Below are positions 27,992-36,726 of a DNA stretch of 45,063 nt, one piece after another (position 1 is the first letter of the stretch; each line of letters begins with the position of its first letter). The stretch covers positions 1 to 45,063 of the forward strand of contig JBBIRO010000026.1 in NCBI GenBank assembly GCA_037441775.1, read 5' to 3'. The notes below the pieces were generated by a model. It saw nothing but the letters and a program-made list of their open reading frames with translations, was not told the DNA's origin and ran no database searches. Position numbers and translations under genes: made by a program. Source of the stretch: CAMTWB01 sp037441775 (GTDB taxonomy: Bacteria > Desulfobacterota > Syntrophia > Syntrophales > CAMTWB01).

Positions 27992-29797
27992 TTACCTCCT
28001 TTTAAACATCCGGTCCAAATCATTGGCGCTCAACATTACCGACACCGGTCTGCCGTGGGGACAGGTGTATCCGTTGGGGGTGTCATCCAGTATCCGGCAG
28101 AGGTCGGCCGCTTCAGCCGGGGTGAGCCGCTCTCGCGCGGTAAACGACTTCCGGCAGGCGAGCGCTATAAGGACCCGTTCCCTCTTCTCCTCCAGTGCCT
28201 TATTGCTCTTAAGTTCGGGAAGATCATCAAGAATGTCGAGAATGATCCTCCGGGGATCCTCCCCTTTCAAAAATAGGGGGAGTGATCTGATTACCACCAT
28301 ATCATTGCCGAAAGGCTCAATTTCCAGGCCCGTTTCCGCCAAAAAATCTTTTATTTCCAAAAAGAGGGAAAAATCTGCGGGTGAAAGCGAGACAACTTCC
28401 GGCAGCAGCAATATCTGACCCGCCCCGTCGGTCTTAGACGGTCTTTTTTGCTTTAGGTCTTCGAAAATTATCCGTTCGTGGGCGGCGTGCTGATCCAGGA
28501 TAACCAGTCCTCCCGGCGCCGAAAAGACCAGATAGGAAGCGCCATGCTGCCCCAGATACTCCAGATCGGCAAATTTCAACCGGCCCGGCGGCGCAGGCTC
28601 TGCTTCGGGGAAAAGGCCCGGATCAGGCCCGGCCGGGGAGTCTGGCTCTCCGGTTTTCGGGCTTAAGCGCGGGTAGAAAACAGTTTTATCGCGGCCCGTG
28701 GATACGTTGTAACGTCTGATCGCCTCTCTTACCCGGACATCATAGTCACTAAATGGCTTTTGATCAGGTTCAAAGGGCCTTCTTGCGGTGGGGGATAGGG
28801 CCTGGCCTGCCATGGCCATCCCCAGCGCGGTGACCACCAGATGATATATATCCTGGGGATGCCGGAAACGCACCTCCAGCTTTGCCGGATGAACGTTAAC
28901 ATCTACTTGCGGAGGGGGGATTTCCAGGAAGAGATAGGCCAGGGGGTACCTTTTCTGGTCGATCAGGTGTCGGCAGGCGGTCATAACCGCGTGTTGGAGG
29001 AGATGGTCCCGGACGAAGCGGTTGTTGACATAGAATTGAATCTGTTTCGAATTGGTGCGACTAAAGCTGGGTTGCGTTATATAACCCTTAAGGGAAATGT
29101 CCCCTTGGGTCTTGTCGATGGGAATCAATTTGTCCGGGAGATCATGGTCAACAAGCAGGGCAATCCGCTCGGTCAGATTACGGGTTGCCGGCAGCGATAA
29201 GAGCGCCTTTCCCGCTGTCTCCACCTTGATCCTGAGGCTGTTGTGGGGCAGGACGAGACGGCTTACCGCCTCCAGACACAGCTTCTGTTCCGCGTTCCGG
29301 GACTTGAGAAATTTCTTCCTTACGGGAACGTTACTGAATATCTCGCTAATCTTGAGCTGGGTGCCCGGCGGACAGCCGACCTCACTGATTTCCTCCACCT
29401 GGCCATTCTGAACAACAATTTTTGTTCCGGCAATTGCCCCTGCCGGCCGGGTGAGCATTTCCACCCGGGCGATTGAGGCGATGCTGGGCAGGGCCTCCCC
29501 CCGGAAACCGTAGGAACGCACCTGGTAGAGGTCGTCAAACTCGTAAATCTTGCTTGTGGCAAAACGGCAAAAAGCGAGAGGTACCTCTGCCGGGACAATG
29601 CCGGTGCCGTTGTCCTTGAGTTGGATTCCACCGCATCCGCCTTCATCAAGCACAACTGAAATTTCAGTGGCGCCGGCATCGAGCGAGTTTTCCAGCAGTT
29701 CCTTAATTATGGAAGCAGGCCTTTCGATCACCTCGCCGGCGGCGATCTTGTTGGTTAAATCTTCTGGTAATAGGACTATCTTCCCCGGCAATAACAT
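27992..29797 (-). CDS. mutL: DNA mismatch repair protein MutL (endonuclease type)
   Basis: MutL links mismatch recognition by MutS to strand removal. The 601-residue protein has the GHKL ATPase motifs: NKIAAGEVIERPASIIKELL (17-36), DNGTGI (62-67) and SYGFRGEALPSI (95-106). The C-terminal part carries DQHAAHERIIFE at 435-446, matching the DQHA(x2)E(x4)E endonuclease motif, plus ACRKSF and CPHGRP near the end. So it should be the nicking type found in bacteria without MutH. The middle (about 335-410) is a low-complexity Pro-rich linker. An AAGGAG sits close before the ATG. Together with miaA and the upstream secreted protein (23 bases away) it appears to be one unit. Confidence 0.95.
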   Translation of the reverse strand: MLLPGKIVLLPEDLTNKIAAGEVIERPASIIKELLENSLDAGATEISVVLDEGGCGGIQLKDNGTGIVPAEVPLAFCRFATSKIYEFDDLYQVRSYGFRGEALPSIASIARVEMLTRPAGAIAGTKIVVQNGQVEEISEVGCPPGTQLKISEIFSNVPVRKKFLKSRNAEQKLCLEAVSRLVLPHNSLRIKVETAGKALLSLPATRNLTERIALLVDHDLPDKLIPIDKTQGDISLKGYITQPSFSRTNSKQIQFYVNNRFVRDHLLQHAVMTACRHLIDQKRYPLAYLFLEIPPPQVDVNVHPAKLEVRFRHPQDIYHLVVTALGMAMAGQALSPTARRPFEPDQKPFSDYDVRVREAIRRYNVSTGRDKTVFYPRLSPKTGEPDSPAGPDPGLFPEAEPAPPGRLKFADLEYLGQHGASYLVFSAPGGLVILDQHAAHERIIFEDLKQKRPSKTDGAGQILLLPEVVSLSPADFSLFLEIKDFLAETGLEIEPFGNDMVVIRSLPLFLKGEDPRRIILDILDDLPELKSNKALEEKRERVLIALACRKSFTARERLTPAEAADLCRILDDTPNGYTCPHGRPVSVMLSANDLDRMFKRR

Positions 29798-29819
29798 TTG
29801 CTCCTTCGCGGCGAAACTG

Positions 29820-30764
29820 CTAATCCAAAACCACCATGACCCGGCATTTTTTCAGGAAGGCCAGATTTTCCGTAACTGTTCTGATGGCCTCGGCGTCATT
29901 GTTACTGATGACGATGTCCGCCTTGCCGGCCCCCTCCGCCTTGATGCCCTTGATGGTCAATGGATTGTTGGTGACCCGTGGATTGGTCATGGCTGCCGTC
30001 ATATCACGGGCATAGCCGGTCATACCCTGTTGAACGGCAAACTCGCGGTCCACCTGCATCGATCCGTAAACCTCACGGCCGCTTTCATCCAGGATGCGGG
30101 GCGACATGGCGGGGCGCACCTGGATGCCGCGGGCATCCACCACCAGGCCGGTATAAACGATGCCTGCCGCCGGGGGTTTTGGCGGTGCTACCGCCGGAGG
30201 AGCCGCGGGGGCAGGAGCCGCGGGGGCGGGAGTCGGTGGGGCAGGAGCCGCGGGGGCCGCGGCCGGCGGTGGTGTTTCCGGTTTTTTGGCCAGCACGCGG
30301 GGCATGATGATGGGAGCCAGGGTGCCGGTCAGGCTCATCCGTACTGTCACCTCCACCGTGCCATCGGACAGGTACTCCTGTTTTACCACTTTGGCGTTAT
30401 TTACAATTCCTGTAACCTGGGTATTGATGAGATCACTAACTACGGTAAAATCGCTTACCGAGCTGGCCGAATCCACCCGGACGCCTTTAGTAATTTCCAG
30501 GAGGTTACGGTAGGCGTCGACCTGAGCGGCTCTGAGAGCCATTGGTCTGGCCTGGGGGCGTCCGATAAATCTGTCCGGGGGGGTGCCAATTCCCACCGCT
30601 TCAATGTAGCCTTCGGACCAGTTGATATTACCCTGAGGGCCAATTTGCTCGATGATTTGAGTCCATTGGGCGGAGGAAACAGTACTCTGGCCGATAGCCG
30701 CTTTCAATGGCAAAAGCAAGACGGCCAACAGCATTACCAATGTAATCGTTCTTTTCATTGTCAT
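29820..30764 (-). CDS. secreted LPP20-like protein with Pro/Ala linker
   Basis: The 314-residue product has a signal peptide (hydrophobic 6-20, cleavage probably after AIGQ). An LPP20-like domain follows (about 45-155): GYIEAVGIGTPP, ARPMALRAAQVDAYRNLLEITKGVRVD and DGTVEVTVRMSL. A Pro/Ala-rich linker (about 165-205) joins it to a C-terminal domain with YTGLVVDARGIQVRPAMSPR, GREVYGS and DIVISNNDAEAIR, which resembles the conserved region of flagellar/FlgT-like and related envelope proteins. It is likely periplasmic or outer-membrane associated. RBS AAGGAGG precedes the ATG at ideal spacing. Transcription probably runs on into mutL. Function unknown. Confidence 0.75.
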   Translation of the reverse strand: MTMKRTITLVMLLAVLLLPLKAAIGQSTVSSAQWTQIIEQIGPQGNINWSEGYIEAVGIGTPPDRFIGRPQARPMALRAAQVDAYRNLLEITKGVRVDSASSVSDFTVVSDLINTQVTGIVNNAKVVKQEYLSDGTVEVTVRMSLTGTLAPIIMPRVLAKKPETPPPAAAPAAPAPPTPAPAAPAPAAPPAVAPPKPPAAGIVYTGLVVDARGIQVRPAMSPRILDESGREVYGSMQVDREFAVQQGMTGYARDMTAAMTNPRVTNNPLTIKGIKAEGAGKADIVISNNDAEAIRTVTENLAFLKKCRVMVVLD

Positions 30765-31041
30765 TTTAATCCTCCTTGATCAGCAAAAAGTGAACCATAG
30801 CGGGACCAAACTATCTGAGACCACTGAATTGTGGCGTTTTTTTGTACTTTGCCAAAAACATGGCGATGACGCAATCTCTGAATAAGGTAAGACTCGGGCC
30901 GTGGTCTGCCAGCTTTGACGGCTAAAACGTTATCTAAGGGGGTCTCTATCTGGCACGCTTAAGGACAGTAGCAAAAAAAAAAATTGATTCAACCATAATG
31001 ATGGTAATGGGGCAAAGATGCGGTCTGGGATGGCCGCGGTT

Positions 31042-31136
31042 AAAAAAAGGGCGATAAAAGGTAGCGCCGCCCCTTGTGGGTGGCAACGGTTTCGCCTATT
31101 ACCTAGGTAGTCGCGGACACGAGGCCCGCGACTACA
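31042..31136. repeat. dispersed intergenic repeat, family 2, copy 2, with 10-bp hairpin
   Basis: This copy resembles 1798-1890. It also contains a perfect inverted repeat GTAGTCGCGG (31107-31116) and CCGCGACTAC (31126-31135) with a 9-base loop, which copy 1 has lost or never had. It lies in the 387-base gap 30765-31151 between the TRAP permease end and the LPP20-like gene. The remaining part of that gap (30765-31041) holds an A-run (30974-30983) and nothing I recognise as a gene. Confidence 0.5.
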
Positions 31137-31151
31137 GGGGCATTCTTTCTT

Positions 31152-33107
31152 TCAGGCCTTTTTCTCCATCGGTCGCACTCCGATAATCGGTATGTGCTTA
31201 ATATAAATCTGGGAAAGAAGACCGATGAGCACCAGTCCCAAGCCGATGAAGTCGGTGTATCCCTCGGGGATGAGCAGTGCTATTCCGCCCACCATAAAGA
31301 GAAGTCGCTCAAGCAGGGTTGTCGGCTTCAGCCAGTATCCCATCAGGAAGGCCTGCAGCGGAAACATAGCGACAATGGCCAGGGCCGTAGCGATGGCGAT
31401 ATCCTGCCACGTGCCCTGCATGAGAAAGACCGGGAAAAAAACAAAGAAGAAGGGCATGATGTAGCCGCCGATCCCCAACCGCATGGCAATCCAGGCCAGA
31501 CGCAGCCAGTTCCCGCCGGAAATGGCCGCCGCCGTGAATACGGCGATGCACACCGGAGGGGTAAGGCCCGATTTAATGGCGAACCAGAAAATGAAAAGAT
31601 GTCCCGCCAAGGGAGCTATTCCCAGGCTGGTCAACGCCGGAGCCAAAACGGCTGCGGCAATAACGTAGGCCGCGGTTGTGGTCATCCCCATTCCGAGGAG
31701 CATCGAAGCCACCATGGTGGCAAGCAGAGCTAAAATTATATTAACATCGGCCAGCGCCATGATCACTTCCGAAAGCTTCACCCCAAAGCCGGAAAGAGAG
31801 ATCATGGTCACTGCCATTTGGACGCAGCTCATCATTACCATCAGCCAGGCCAGGGAACTGGTCACACCCTGATAGTAGGCCGCGGCTATTTGTTTCGCTC
31901 GGTTCCAGAGTCCATTAAACGACAGCGGACTTCCGAAAAAGATGAACAGGACCATAATGGAAATCAGCGCCCAGGCGGCGCACATCTGTGGCGGCAGATA
32001 CAAAAACAGGAGGTACATGAGCAACCCCACGGGGATGAAAAACATCATCACCTGACGGGGGGCGAACACCTCTTTTAGTTTCGGGATCATCTCCTGGGGC
32101 AGCCGGCCCAGGCCGTCGCGTTTGGCTTCCACATAGACGCCGGCCCAGATGCCCACGAAATAGATGATTGCCGGAATCAGGGCGGCGATCATTACCTCTA
32201 GATATGAGATGTTGAGGAACTCGGCAATGATAAAGGCCCCGGCCCCCATGATGGGCGGCATGATCTGGCCGCCGGAACTGGCGGAGGCCTCAATGGCGCC
32301 GGACAGCTCCGGCTTGTAGCCCAGTTTTTTCATCGTAGGAATGGTGAAGGCCCCGGTGGTGGCCACATTGGCCACGGAAGAGCCGGAAAGCATGCCGAAG
32401 AAGGCGCTGGAAACAACGGCGATCTGACCCGCGCCCCCAGTGGTCCGCCCACCGAGAACCTTGGAGATATCCATGAATGATTTGCCGACGCCGGCGGCAA
32501 ACAGCACCGGACCGAAGATAATGAACAGGGCGATCACCCGGCTGGTCATGTCCGTCAAAAGCCCCCAGATGCCTTCGGTCATCAGGAAGGCCTGGTAGAT
32601 AATTTCCGGAATACTGTAGCCGGCATGGCCGAAAAATCCCGGTATGTGCTGACCAAAGGCGCCATAAGCAAGGAAGAAAAAAACGACAATGGGGATGGCG
32701 TAACCCAGTGCCCGCCTGGTGCCCTCCAAGAGAAGTACAGCCAGAACGGCACCCATGACGAGCTGGTAGTCCTCGTATTGCCCAACCGCCCGGGCGATCT
32801 TCTCCCAGTTCAGCATCACATAGAGGCAGGGCCCGACAGAAAAAAGAATGAACAGAATGTCCAGCGCGGAAGGGCTGTTTTTGGTGCCGTAGATCAAGCG
32901 GCCGGCCCAGGTTCCCCCATCCCCCGCGACCCTTTTATTACTGATTGGGTAGAGAAGAAAGACTAGCGCCAGCCCGAAGCTCAGGGATATTCCGCCTTGC
33001 AAAAGTGAATGGAGCGGAATAGTCAAGGCGGTATAGATTAGAAACAAAGACCACAGGGCAACGAGAAAAGCGGCGATCAACTTGGAAATACCTTTTAGTT
33101 CTCTCAT
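31152..33107 (-). CDS. TRAP transporter fused permease, DctQ-DctM type (4TM/12TM)
   Basis: The 651-residue integral membrane protein joins the small and large TRAP permease subunits. The first about 180 residues give four to six hydrophobic helices. The remainder is the DctM-like part with GPVLFAAGVGKSFMDISKVLGGRTTGG (in pieces: KSFMDISKVLGG, TGGAGQIAVVSSAFFGM), LSGSSVANVATTGAFTIP, ASASSGGQIMPPIMGAGAF and GMGMTTTAAYVIAAAVLAPAL. These are hallmarks of the fused permeases that work with TAXI receptors. It would import an organic acid by Na+ or H+ symport. The ATG at 33107 (AAGGTATG upstream) is used rather than a TTG one codon earlier. The substrate is unknown. Confidence 0.92.
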   Translation of the reverse strand: MRELKGISKLIAAFLVALWSLFLIYTALTIPLHSLLQGGISLSFGLALVFLLYPISNKRVAGDGGTWAGRLIYGTKNSPSALDILFILFSVGPCLYVMLNWEKIARAVGQYEDYQLVMGAVLAVLLLEGTRRALGYAIPIVVFFFLAYGAFGQHIPGFFGHAGYSIPEIIYQAFLMTEGIWGLLTDMTSRVIALFIIFGPVLFAAGVGKSFMDISKVLGGRTTGGAGQIAVVSSAFFGMLSGSSVANVATTGAFTIPTMKKLGYKPELSGAIEASASSGGQIMPPIMGAGAFIIAEFLNISYLEVMIAALIPAIIYFVGIWAGVYVEAKRDGLGRLPQEMIPKLKEVFAPRQVMMFFIPVGLLMYLLFLYLPPQMCAAWALISIMVLFIFFGSPLSFNGLWNRAKQIAAAYYQGVTSSLAWLMVMMSCVQMAVTMISLSGFGVKLSEVIMALADVNIILALLATMVASMLLGMGMTTTAAYVIAAAVLAPALTSLGIAPLAGHLFIFWFAIKSGLTPPVCIAVFTAAAISGGNWLRLAWIAMRLGIGGYIMPFFFVFFPVFLMQGTWQDIAIATALAIVAMFPLQAFLMGYWLKPTTLLERLLFMVGGIALLIPEGYTDFIGLGLVLIGLLSQIYIKHIPIIGVRPMEKKA

Positions 33108-33265
33108 CAATCATACCTTTCTATAGCTAGGGGCTGAAAGCGCTGTCATCGTCTCCCCGCCTGTACATTGGGAGTCTGGAAACAAGCGACTCCCAGGCTT
33201 GGCGGAGAATAACGAAAACAGTTGTTTCTGGCCTCTTCTGCAAATTATTGATGCGCAGGAAAAGC

Positions 33266-33652
33266 CTATTTTAAAACCTCCAGGTTAAAATGAGCCGCGC
33301 TGCCCTTGTTGCCGGTGGCTTCAATCTTGTAAACCCCAGGGGGCGTGCGGACGGGAATACCGGTGGCAACCTCAAAGTTTCCATTGGCGTCGGCTTTAAC
33401 AACATCCGCCCTCTCCGTCCCCAGCCCGTGGTAAATTTCGGCCACCTGCATGATGATATCAACCTCTTCGCCGGGTTGGAATTTAGAGCCGTTGATCTTG
33501 ATGGCCGCTGCGGCTCTACCGCTTGCCGGTTGAATCACCAGGCTGGCACCCGTCTGGGCAGATGCGGGCGCCGGTATGAGTAATACAAAAAGAAATACAA
33601 ACAACAGAAGCGCCAAAACTTCCCTTTTGCGATCAGTATTAGCTAGCAGCAT
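33266..33652 (-). CDS. small secreted protein with an immunoglobulin-like (IPT/TIG-like) domain
   Basis: The 128-residue product has a basic start and a hydrophobic signal (about 12-30, cleavage after ASAQ). About 95 residues then read as one beta-sandwich: LVIQPASGRAAAAIKINGSKF, QPGEEVDIIMQ, DANGNFEVATGIPVRTPPGVYKIEATG. The wording resembles IPT/TIG-type domains that follow the pattern P.sG..G..v.i.G..F. It lies between the TAXI receptor (24 bases) and the permease gene (158 bases), on the same strand, so it may be an accessory periplasmic component. Strong RBS AAGGAGGG. Function unknown. Confidence 0.7.
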   Translation of the reverse strand: MLLANTDRKREVLALLLFVFLFVLLIPAPASAQTGASLVIQPASGRAAAAIKINGSKFQPGEEVDIIMQVAEIYHGLGTERADVVKADANGNFEVATGIPVRTPPGVYKIEATGNKGSAAHFNLEVLK

Positions 33653-33676
33653 CTTTCTCCCTCCTTACGTATTGGG

Positions 33677-34696
33677 TTATCGCCTTGCTTCCGGCGGAAT
33701 CAACTCCGGCGGCACCGGCTGACCGATCTCCCGGAAATACCGTACTGCACCGGCATGGAAAGGAACCTTGAGGCCAAACTTCGTGGCATTTAGAACCATA
33801 TCGTCGAATTTCCCCTCCTTTAGTGTCGCCATGCTGCCCACCAGGGCGGCCCGGTTTTCCCAGATGGCTTTCACTATCTTGTACACCACGTCCTCCGGGG
33901 TGTCCCTGGTGACAAAATCGCTGATTACATAGGCATAGCTTAACTGATCGGACTTTACCGCCTTGAAGAGATCAGCTGGAATGGTCATGCTGCGGTGGAT
34001 GCCAGGCTGCAACCGGTCCGCCTTTTCAAAATGCTCCGGTTTAAGAGCAATGACGTTGATTTCCATGGCGGATTCAATGTCCAGGACGGCGGCATCCTTA
34101 AATCCCGCCTTGTACCATCCGTCCACCACTCCGGATTTCATGGCATCGGGGCTGGCCCCCAAACCCATGAGCTTGTAACTCGGCTTGATATCCAGCGCCC
34201 TTAGGAAATATTCCATGTGCCATCCCGAGGTGGTGCCGGGGTTGGAGGCAAAGTTTTTACCGGAAAAACCCTCCACGGTAGTAATACCGCTTTTTTTACT
34301 GGCAACTAAATGAATGGGAGTGAAATATCCGCCCCACAGGATGCGCAGGTTGCGGTCCGGCTTGCCCTCCCAATCCATGATTCCCAGATAACTGGCCGCT
34401 CCGGCGCCGGAACTGGCGGGGCCGGCATGAATAGTATTGCGGCGCAGCCGCTCCAGGTTTTCCGTGTAACCACCGGTTTCAACCACGGTGACCACGATTT
34501 CACCCGGATAGGCCTTGTTTATGATCCCGGCCATGGCTACTGTGTTGGCGTAGAGCCCGGAACGGACGCTGGTCGCTCCGAATTTGAAATGGAACCTTTT
34601 AGTCTGGGCCGAGGCTATGGTGGTGGAAAGCACCAGCAACAGCGACAAGATAAGCCCCATACCAGCCAACAACTTCAATGTTTTCGTTTTTTTCAT
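33677..34696 (-). CDS. TAXI-family TRAP transporter solute-binding protein
   Basis: The 339-residue protein has a signal peptide (MKKTKTLKLLAGMGLILSLL, cleavage after ASAQ). It matches the TAXI receptor family: FGATSVRSGLYANTVAMAGI (about 35-54), VTVVETGGYTENLERLR, GPASSGAGAASYLG, SGITTVEGFSGKNFASNPGTTSGW (in pieces) and the C-terminal GLKVPFHAGAVRYFREIGQ. TAXI receptors bind organic acids such as glutamate or other carboxylates, so the ligand cannot be given. The ATG at 34696 has AAGGAGGGG upstream. A longer open frame back to 34786 has no family similarity. It is the first gene of the transporter unit. The gap 34697-34950 holds no gene I can support. Confidence 0.9.
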   Translation of the reverse strand: MKKTKTLKLLAGMGLILSLLLVLSTTIASAQTKRFHFKFGATSVRSGLYANTVAMAGIINKAYPGEIVVTVVETGGYTENLERLRRNTIHAGPASSGAGAASYLGIMDWEGKPDRNLRILWGGYFTPIHLVASKKSGITTVEGFSGKNFASNPGTTSGWHMEYFLRALDIKPSYKLMGLGASPDAMKSGVVDGWYKAGFKDAAVLDIESAMEINVIALKPEHFEKADRLQPGIHRSMTIPADLFKAVKSDQLSYAYVISDFVTRDTPEDVVYKIVKAIWENRAALVGSMATLKEGKFDDMVLNATKFGLKVPFHAGAVRYFREIGQPVPPELIPPEARR

Positions 34697-34950
34697 TGTC
34701 CCCTCCTTCTGTTGTAAGTTAATTTGCAGGCAACTCTTTTGGCTTACATAAAAACAAACTGCCGACAACACCGCCCCCCCGGACAAAGCAGATTACAATG
34801 CCCCGGCCAAAGCGGTAGAGCTTTATGCGATGATTAAGAAATGTTGCTGTCTTTGGGCGGCGAAAGAGAAGTAATAAGTATCGCGACAGAATCAGTTTTA
34901 GAAATAAATGCGATGTTGATGGAATCGTGCCCAGGCATCCGCCGCCAGGC

Positions 34951-35202
34951 CTATTCTAAAGAAGGAACGTTTTCTTCTGTTGCATCCAGACGGAGTTTTT
35001 GAACTCGTTCGATTTCCTTAAGCTTCATCCTGATGATAATAAGCAAACCGGCAATGCCCACCCAGAAGAGCGCCAGGCTTTCGTAAATGATGTACTGGTC
35101 GTAGCGTACAGTCGTGAAGACCTCGATCTTCTCGGCGGCACCCGTAAGCTGTGTTGTCAACAGTATCACAAATATGGTTAGCGTTTCCATGATCCTTTTC
35201 AT
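34951..35202 (-). CDS. small membrane protein following cytochrome b, function unknown
   Basis: The 83-residue product has an N-terminal signal-like segment (about 5-20), then about 20 polar residues (EKIEVFTTVRYDQYIIYE), one strong transmembrane helix (about 41-57: LALFWVGIAGLLIIIRM) and a basic/acidic tail (KLKEIERVQKLRLD). It begins eight bases after the cytochrome b stop with TTAGGAGT before the ATG, so it belongs to the same unit. It could be an extra subunit of the Rieske/cytochrome b complex; that is inference from position only. Confidence 0.65.
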   Translation of the reverse strand: MKRIMETLTIFVILLTTQLTGAAEKIEVFTTVRYDQYIIYESLALFWVGIAGLLIIIRMKLKEIERVQKLRLDATEENVPSLE

Positions 35203-35210
35203 CTTTACTC

Positions 35211-36275
35211 CTAACTCCAGAAGCCGACCAGGGTCATGACGATAAAATAGGCGAAGTAGCCGATACCGATCCAGGTAAACAGGGGGCTCTTCTCGCCGCG
35301 GCTGGTTTTCCGGTCAAACAGGGGCAGCAAAAAGAAAAACAGTATTGCCAGCGTAATGAGAACAATGGCGACGGTCTCACCGTTTAAGCCCAGAATCTCA
35401 CCGGGAAACATCTTTAGTGTCTGGAAGAGGAAGAGGAAAAACCACTCCGGTTTAATGTTCTCCGGCGTGGGCGCCAGCGGATCGGCCTTGATACCGATTT
35501 CCGGCGGCAGAAATACCGCGAGCGTTGCCGTCGTTCCCAGAACCACCAGCCAAAGTGCCAGATCTTTGTAAAAAATGTTGGGGAAAAAGGGAACCTGGCC
35601 ATAGCCCTTTTTCTCCTCCGACAGGGGCACACTCATCCCGTGGTACTGCACCAGAAGAACATGCAGGCCAATGATCATAACCGTCAGCAGGGGCAGGATC
35701 GCCACATGAAAGGCGTAAAATCTGATCAGGGTGTCGCCGGTGACATCGATCCCTCCGCGCAGAAAGGCCTTGAGAAAACCGCCGATAAAGGGAAAGGCGC
35801 CGGAACCACCCGTGGCTATCTTGACTGCCGCCATTGCCCGCTCATCCCAGAGCAGGAGGTAGCCGCTTAAGCCGAAAAATATCGAAATTCCCAGGAGGAT
35901 AAATCCGGTAAACCAGACGAATTCCCGGGGCTTCCGGTAGGCCTTCGCCAAAAGCGTGCCGAAGAGATGCAAAAATGCAAAAACCATCAACAACTGGGCG
36001 CCCCAATGGTGAAAAGACCGGAAAAACCAGCCCATGTTCAATTTGGTTACAATATCGATGATGCTCTTGTAGGCATGTTCGGGATGGGGAACGTAATAGA
36101 AGGCCAGGATTATCCCAACGATAAACTGCAGGATAAAAAGAAAGAGGGTGATTCCGCCGGTATAGTAAAGGAAATCGAAACGGTGTACCGGCACCAGCTT
36201 GCCAGTGGCCATCTTTTTTATGTCACTCAGGTCGTACCTTTGGGAAAACCATTCTTTAAGCTTTAGGAAGTTCAA
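35211..36275 (-). CDS. cytochrome b of a bc/b6f-type complex
   Basis: The 354-residue membrane protein carries both the heme-binding and C-terminal parts of cytochrome b. Heme ligands are H89 and H103 (FHHWGAQLL to FLHLFG) and H190 and H205 (FYAFHVAILP to GLHVLL). The second pair is separated by 14 residues, as in b6-type proteins, while mitochondrial-type cytochrome b has 13 there (from family knowledge). The quinol-oxidation motif reads PEWF (276-279) instead of the common PEWY. A TTG start at 36275 overlaps the Rieske gene end by 20 bases. Later ATGs would remove the conserved amphipathic N-terminus. No cytochrome c1 or f gene follows. It should pass electrons from menaquinol to the Rieske centre, with the next acceptor unknown. 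Confidence 0.9.
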   Translation of the reverse strand: MNFLKLKEWFSQRYDLSDIKKMATGKLVPVHRFDFLYYTGGITLFLFILQFIVGIILAFYYVPHPEHAYKSIIDIVTKLNMGWFFRSFHHWGAQLLMVFAFLHLFGTLLAKAYRKPREFVWFTGFILLGISIFFGLSGYLLLWDERAMAAVKIATGGSGAFPFIGGFLKAFLRGGIDVTGDTLIRFYAFHVAILPLLTVMIIGLHVLLVQYHGMSVPLSEEKKGYGQVPFFPNIFYKDLALWLVVLGTTATLAVFLPPEIGIKADPLAPTPENIKPEWFFLFLFQTLKMFPGEILGLNGETVAIVLITLAILFFFLLPLFDRKTSRGEKSPLFTWIGIGYFAYFIVMTLVGFWS

Positions 36276-36726
36276 CCTTTACCCCCTTTTTTGCAACAAT
36301 CAGCTTATCCCCTTCGATACTGTGCACGAAAATCTCCAGCGGCCGGGGCGGCGGCCCGGCTATATTTTTTCCGTCTTCATCGAACCAGCCCTTATGGCAG
36401 GCGCAGTAAAATTTCTTTTCCAGCGGTTTATAAAGCACATTGCAGTCCATATGTGAACAGACGCCCTTGACGGCCATGATCGTCCCGTCGGCCTTTTTGA
36501 AGAAGATCCCCAGCTTGCCGCCCCAGGCGAAGGGCTTGGTGCTATTGGGATCGATATGCAGGAAATCCTCCGCCTTGAGAATTACAAAATCCGGTTCTTT
36601 ACCTAGAGTGGGAAAGGCAAATTTGAACAGGGCGTAAAGGCTGCCGGAAAAAAATGCTATCAGCCAACCGCCGAAGAGGCTGTTTAAAAAAGTTCGACGA
36701 CTTACCAGCGAATACCTTAGCTTCAT
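36256..36726 (-). CDS. Rieske [2Fe-2S] protein of a bc-type complex
   Basis: The 156-residue protein starts with a twin-arginine-like anchor (SRRTFLNSLFGGW, then a transmembrane segment to about 37). The cluster motifs are CSHMDC (C90, H92, C95) and CACHKGW (C108, C110, H111), so two Cys and two His ligands plus both cysteines of the stabilising disulphide are present. WFDEDGKNIAGPPPRPL contains the usual GPxPRPL end. The first box is CSHMDC rather than the common CTHLGC, which would change the hydrogen-bonding around the cluster and may lower its potential. Its ATG overlaps the sdhB stop (ATGA) and its end overlaps cytochrome b. Confidence 0.9.
   Translation of the reverse strand: MKLRYSLVSRRTFLNSLFGGWLIAFFSGSLYALFKFAFPTLGKEPDFVILKAEDFLHIDPNSTKPFAWGGKLGIFFKKADGTIMAVKGVCSHMDCNVLYKPLEKKFYCACHKGWFDEDGKNIAGPPPRPLEIFVHSIEGDKLIVAKKGVKVELPKA

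Noticed and set aside
29550..30779. 409-codon plus-strand open frame
   Set aside because: It lies antisense to the well-supported LPP20-like gene and the start of mutL, has no ribosome binding site, and its Gly/Arg-rich centre is only the complement of the Pro/Ala linker.
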